Source of the DNA: Anaerolineae bacterium
GTDB lineage: Bacteria; Chloroflexota; Anaerolineae; UBA1429
Reading direction: 5' to 3'
Length of the DNA: 32,776 nt
Assembly: GCA_007132185.1 (NCBI GenBank)
Contig: SLPC01000021.1
Coordinates: 1-32,776, forward strand
Shown: in pieces, positions 30,362 through 32,776 of the stretch
Layout of the letters: the number at the start of each line of letters is the position of its first letter
How positions within the stretch are numbered: the first letter of the stretch is position 1
Made by a program: the position numbers and the translations under genes
Notes under the pieces: model-generated
Told to the model about the DNA's origin: nothing
Databases searched by the model: none
Seen by the model: the letters and a program-made list of their open reading frames with translations, nothing else

Positions 30362-30398
30362 GGGCGTTTACTTGCACTTATAAAAGCACAAGACGCCC
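30362..30398. repeat. Long imperfect inverted repeat upstream of the por promoter
   Basis: GGGCGT and ACGCCC close a hairpin around a second 9-base pairing (CTTGTGCTT with AAGTGCAAG, two G-U pairs) and a TTAT loop on the minus strand, with a 3-base bulge. It lies 19 bases upstream of the por -35 box and downstream of the dksA-type gene's terminator. It could be a regulator site or an RNA structure. Confidence 0.45.
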
Positions 30399-30405
30399 TG
30401 ACGCA

Positions 30406-30430
30406 AGAAAAAGGGGCGAGTGATCGCCCC
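30406..30430 (-). terminator. Intrinsic terminator of the apt/DksA-type operon
   Basis: On the minus strand, GGGGCGA, TCAC loop, TCGCCCC, then TTTTTCT. It lies 50 bases after the DksA-type gene. Confidence 0.88.
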
Positions 30431-30482
30431 TAGGTAATTCGGTCTTGTGAGCAGCGTCGCGCTATGCTCATCGGCGCAGCAT

Positions 30483-30893
30483 CTACAGATCATCATCCGC
30501 GAGGACAATGGGGCGTTCACGGCGACGCGGTGGCGCACCATAGGGGCCATACTCTTGACGGTTGGCGCAGCGCACGCAGAGGCTCGTCTCGGGCATGATC
30601 TTGAGCCGTTCCGATGCAATCTCCTCACCGCACGATTTGCAGGTGCCGTACAGACCCTTGTGAACCCGCTCGATCGCCTCGTGCAGGGAGCGCATCCGAT
30701 CTTCCCGGTTTTGGATCAGAGAGATCACTTTGCCGCGCTCATAGATCGCTGCCGCTGCATCTGCCGAGTCCTCATCGGTGGCCGAAGCGGGCTCGATCTC
30801 TTCCTGGAGCTGCTCACGCAGGTGCTTGATCTCTTCGCGCGTGCGAACCAGTTCTCTTTCCAGCTCTGCTATCTTCTCATCATTGTTAGTCAT
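30483..30893 (-). CDS. DksA/TraR-family zinc-finger protein
   Basis: A 136-aa protein. The N-terminal half is a predicted coiled coil (EKIAELERELVRTREEIKHLREQLQEE), then an Asp/Ala-rich stretch and RGKVISLIQNREDRMRSLHEAIERVHKGLYG. The C4 zinc finger follows: C85-x2-C88 (GTCKSCGEEI) and C106-x2-C109 (CVRCANRQ). DksA-type proteins act in the RNA polymerase secondary channel and tune rRNA or stress transcription; whether this member does so is not known. AGAGG precedes the ATG. It lies 17 bases after apt, in one operon, and ends at a strong terminator. Confidence 0.9.
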   Translation of the reverse strand: MTNNDEKIAELERELVRTREEIKHLREQLQEEIEPASATDEDSADAAAAIYERGKVISLIQNREDRMRSLHEAIERVHKGLYGTCKSCGEEIASERLKIMPETSLCVRCANRQEYGPYGAPPRRRERPIVLADDDL

Positions 30894-30910
30894 GTTGTGA
30901 CCTCTTTTTT

Positions 30911-31423
30911 TTATAATCTAAGAACCGAGAATACGTCATATCCTGCCAACGCTTCTTTGCCTTGAAGGAACTCGAGTTCGATCAGGAATACAAGACCCTC
31001 AACGACTCCACCAAGTTTCTCGACCAGACTCACGGTTGCTGCCGCCGAACCCCCTGTGGCAAGGAGATCATCAACGATCAGCACCTTCTCGCCAGGCTGT
31101 ATGGCGTCACGGTGCATCTCCAATCGATTCGTGCCATACTCGAGGCTGTATTCGATACCCACGCTCTCTGACGGTAACTTGCCGGCTTTGCGCACCGGAA
31201 TAAACCCGGCATCCAACTGATACGCGATGGGCACTCCGAATAAAAAGCCTCGCGATTCGATCGCGACGACGCGATCGATCTTTCGACTCCGGTAAGGCGC
31301 CACCATACGGTCCACTGCCTCTTTGAGAGCAGCAGAGTCGTTAAGCAGCGGCGTAATGTCTTTGAAAAGGATGCCATGGATCGGAAAGTCCCGCACATCT
31401 CGGATCCAACTCTCTAGATTCAT
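30911..31423 (-). CDS. apt: Adenine phosphoribosyltransferase
   Basis: Makes AMP from adenine and PRPP. The product is 170 aa, the usual length. The start MNLESWIRDVRDFPIHGILFKDITPLL matches the family N-terminus. VVAIESRGFLFGVPIA, the flexible-loop region FIPVRKAGKLP, and the PRPP motif VLIVDDLLATGGSA (V117 onward) are all present. GAGGAG lies 13 bases upstream, rather far; TTG/GTG starts eight codons earlier are less likely. The first gene of the apt-DksA-type operon. Confidence 0.96.
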   Translation of the reverse strand: MNLESWIRDVRDFPIHGILFKDITPLLNDSAALKEAVDRMVAPYRSRKIDRVVAIESRGFLFGVPIAYQLDAGFIPVRKAGKLPSESVGIEYSLEYGTNRLEMHRDAIQPGEKVLIVDDLLATGGSAAATVSLVEKLGGVVEGLVFLIELEFLQGKEALAGYDVFSVLRL

Positions 31424-31456
31424 GTTTCGACGGTCACTCCTCACCAAAGCCGAAAC

Positions 31457-31479
31457 CGGGCAACCCCTTCGGGTGCCCG
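31457..31479 (-). other. Hairpin in the apt leader
   Basis: On the minus strand CGGGC-ACCC-GAAG-GGGT-T-GCCCG forms a 9-bp stem with one bulged base and a tetraloop. It lies in the apt leader, about 13 bases upstream of the GAGGAG box, and may affect translation or mRNA stability. Confidence 0.5.
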
Positions 31480-31511
31480 CATCTTGGTTGCATCTCTTTG
31501 CATTCGTGGCC

Positions 31512-31540
31512 AGTGTAGCATCTCTCGGTCAGAATGTCAA
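31512..31540 (-). promoter_or_regulatory. Promoter of the apt operon
   Basis: On the minus strand, a perfect TTGACA (31540-31535), a 17-base spacer and TACACT (31517-31512). The leader to the apt ATG is about 80 bases. Confidence 0.85.
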
Positions 31541-31626
31541 AACCAGTTCACGCCATCGTGTGCGCTGCACTAGACTATGGATCGCAGAAAGCCAAGGCAA
31601 TAGAGATGATTCGACCAATCCCAGGC

Positions 31627-32520
31627 TCAGGCCGGAAGAACGTCCCTCAAGAACAGAGGATTGCTCCACGCGCAACGTCCCTGGGCGTCGCGGCACTCGA
31701 TCCGTACAAAGATCTGCTCCTGCTGCAAGGGCAGGCTGGCATGCGATAGTGTCGTCCCGGGCAGGGCCCCAAAACGCCTGCCCTGTGGTCCACAGGTGTA
31801 GAACAGGATCTCGACACAAGGGCTGCACACCACATCCAGCACCGGCCCCTCTAGACCGTTATCGCGGACTCGCAGATCCTGGATGGTGGGCCCCATGCTG
31901 CTGTAAAAGTGGCCCTGCCTCAGGGCATCAAGCAGGGCTATCTCACTCAGTTCTGGCGCCCTGACCATGACATAACCGGCGCCAGCCTCTTCAAACCGCC
32001 AGTGCACGTCGTCCACCGCCAGCCCAGTCAAGCGTTGCTCGGCGGAGAGACAGTCATCCCAATGTATGCGGGCATGCCCCGTACCCTGCGTGATCTCACA
32101 CACGCTGTTGAATACCTCGAGGCCATCGAGGTCCCGCAGCGCGGCGGTCTCCGTAGAGGGACGCCCGGTCCAGTAGGGGTGGGCGATATACGCCAGAGCG
32201 CCCTGGGCCTTGACATGATCGATGATGGCCTGCGGTTCATGCTCCATGGCCCGCGGGGGTAGCTCGCTCAGCCCGGCCACCAGCAGGTGGTAGCCGTCTC
32301 CATGTAGCTCTGTCCCCGAAATTGTGACAAAATCAGGCGCATAGGCCTGGCCCGGCGTCAATACCCAGTGATCTGAGACGGCGCAAAAGTCATAGCCCTG
32401 CTCGTGATACCAGGCGATAGCCTGATCCGGCGACAGCGTGCCATCGGATTGGGTAGTGTGAGTATGGAGATTGCCCTTGTACCATTGACCGGGTAGGCTA
32501 AAGGGAGATTGCCAGTTCAT
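31627..32520 (-). CDS. PHP-domain phosphoesterase, CehA/McbA-like
   Basis: A 297-aa metal-dependent hydrolase. The PHP domain begins NLHTHTTQSDGTLSP (H19, H21, D26) and continues with FCAVSDHWVLTPG (D50, H51) and GALAYIAHPYWTGRP. The C-terminal 85 residues form a beta-rich domain (EILFYTCGPQGRRFG, IFVRIECRDAQGRCAWSNPLFLRDVLPA) typical of CehA/McbA-like PHP proteins. The substrate is unknown; relatives hydrolyse phosphodiesters or carbamates. The start is the ATG at 32520 after AGGAG; 29 codons farther upstream lie within the leader. A single gene with its own promoter. Confidence 0.9.
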   Translation of the reverse strand: MNWQSPFSLPGQWYKGNLHTHTTQSDGTLSPDQAIAWYHEQGYDFCAVSDHWVLTPGQAYAPDFVTISGTELHGDGYHLLVAGLSELPPRAMEHEPQAIIDHVKAQGALAYIAHPYWTGRPSTETAALRDLDGLEVFNSVCEITQGTGHARIHWDDCLSAEQRLTGLAVDDVHWRFEEAGAGYVMVRAPELSEIALLDALRQGHFYSSMGPTIQDLRVRDNGLEGPVLDVVCSPCVEILFYTCGPQGRRFGALPGTTLSHASLPLQQEQIFVRIECRDAQGRCAWSNPLFLRDVLPA

Positions 32521-32584
32521 GGGACTCCTATTGTTGCGCTCTGTCAACGGCGGACCGAACCGATGATCCGTTCTGCGTATCGCG

Positions 32585-32608
32585 TCGAGAGTCATTTCGA
32601 GAGTCATT
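32585..32608. repeat. Perfect tandem repeat of a 12-mer at the PHP-gene promoter
   Basis: TCGAGAGTCATT occurs twice in direct tandem (32585-32596 and 32597-32608). The distal copy overlaps the -10 box and the repeat covers the predicted transcript start, so it could be an operator. Confidence 0.6.
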
Positions 32609-32614
32609 GTAGCA
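32606..32614 (-). promoter_or_regulatory. Extended -10 promoter of the PHP gene
   Basis: The minus strand reads TGC-TACAAT (32614-32606), an extended -10 element. A -35 is weak (TGTTGC at 17 bases). The leader to the ATG at 32520 is about 80 bases. Confidence 0.6.
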
Positions 32615-32632
32615 CATTCGCCCAGACTGCAA

Positions 32633-32664
32633 CAGGGCCAAAGTGCTCAAGTACTTTGGGCCTG
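32633..32664. other. Imperfect hairpin after the partial gene
   Basis: CAGGGCCAAAGT (32633-32644) and ACTTTGGGCCTG (32653-32664) pair over 12 positions with one mismatch and an 8-base loop. It directly follows the stop of the minus-strand gene that enters at the window end. No T-run follows, so terminator function is unproven. Confidence 0.45.
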
Positions 32665-32776
32665 TCAGGGCGTGACGATAGCGATCTCGCTCGCGATCAA
32701 AAAGATCCCTTGCCCCTCACGAACCAACCTCTCGTCCAGCACAGCCAGCGGCATCAGGGTAAAGGCATCATACACA
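32665..32776 (-). CDS. C-terminus of an unidentified protein, partial
   Basis: An open minus-strand frame enters from the window edge and ends in TGA at 32667-32665. Only about 36 residues are visible; the end reads REGQGIFLIASEIAIVTP. Its size and function cannot be told; the frame is supported by its lack of stops and by the hairpin right after it. Confidence 0.4.
   Translation of the reverse strand, partial: VYDAFTLMPLAVLDERLVREGQGIFLIASEIAIVTP

Noticed and set aside
32542-32547. TTGACA on the minus strand as a -35 box for the PHP gene
   Set aside because: A -10 at the right distance would fall at the start codon, and no such hexamer is there. The extended -10 at 32606-32614 is a better promoter.
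1-32776. Mobile element, prophage, toxin-antitoxin, CRISPR or secondary-metabolite cluster
   Set aside because: No transposase, integrase, phage gene, spaced direct-repeat array or biosynthetic core enzyme was seen. Gene spacing and promoter style look uniform across the window.

Overview
The window looks like an ordinary, gene-dense chromosomal segment of a moderately GC-rich bacterium, most likely a member of Chloroflexota (Anaerolineae-like). This placement is an inference. It rests on Pro/Thr-rich 'TPTP' extracellular linkers, the TIGR03960/DUF2344 radical-SAM pair, a split-type glycine dehydrogenase beside two non-LipA radical-SAM proteins, a four-subunit 2-oxoacid:ferredoxin oxidoreductase and a nickel-pincer (lar) cluster. 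I see no insertion sequence, prophage, CRISPR array or rRNA. There is one tRNA. Ribosome-binding sites and sigma70-like promoters are unusually easy to read here, and several fix gene starts.

Layout. 1-4146 (minus): a glycine-cleavage operon, two radical-SAM proteins of the LipS1/LipS2 lipoyl-synthase type, then gcvT, gcvH and gcvPA (cut by the window edge). 4296-4847 (plus): a macrodomain protein. 4918-8811 (minus): an operon of TIGR03960 radical SAM, DUF2344, an Ap4A-phosphorylase-like HIT protein and a Pro/Thr-rich membrane protein. 8971-9047: tRNA-Glu(CTC) with its own promoter and terminator. 9220-10998 (plus): an enolase-superfamily sugar-acid dehydratase candidate and a nitroreductase. 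11077-13981 (minus): DUF1015 and serA. 14192-16444 (minus): a dUTPase-like protein and a membrane protein with HEAT-like repeats. 16656-18269 (plus): an M23 peptidase and a PF04008 adenosine-specific kinase. 18320-21020 (minus): a GH1 glycosidase and an M20 amidohydrolase. 21185-23266 (plus): larE-larB-larC2. 23263-24495 (minus): a Gfo/Idh/MocA oxidoreductase. 24587-25099 (plus): mobB. 25096-26836 (minus): upp and a WecA/TagO-type transferase. 26914-30137 (minus): porG-porD-porA-porB. 30483-31423 (minus): apt and a DksA/TraR-type zinc-finger protein. 31627-32520 (minus): a PHP-domain phosphoesterase. 32665 to the end: the C-terminus of one more minus-strand gene.

How the parts fit. The first operon makes the glycine cleavage system and probably the machinery that lipoylates GcvH. 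The por operon links 2-oxoacid oxidation or reductive carboxylation to ferredoxin. upp and apt salvage nucleobases, and the dUTPase-like protein would clean the dNTP pool. The lar genes make the nickel-pincer cofactor used by LarA-type racemases, but the N-terminal half of LarC is absent here. The best leads are the LipS-type pair in a near-leaderless gcv operon, the LarC2-only lar operon, the substituted active-site positions in the dUTPase and macrodomain proteins, and three repeat or palindrome sites at promoters (9183-9200, 32585-32608, 30362-30398).
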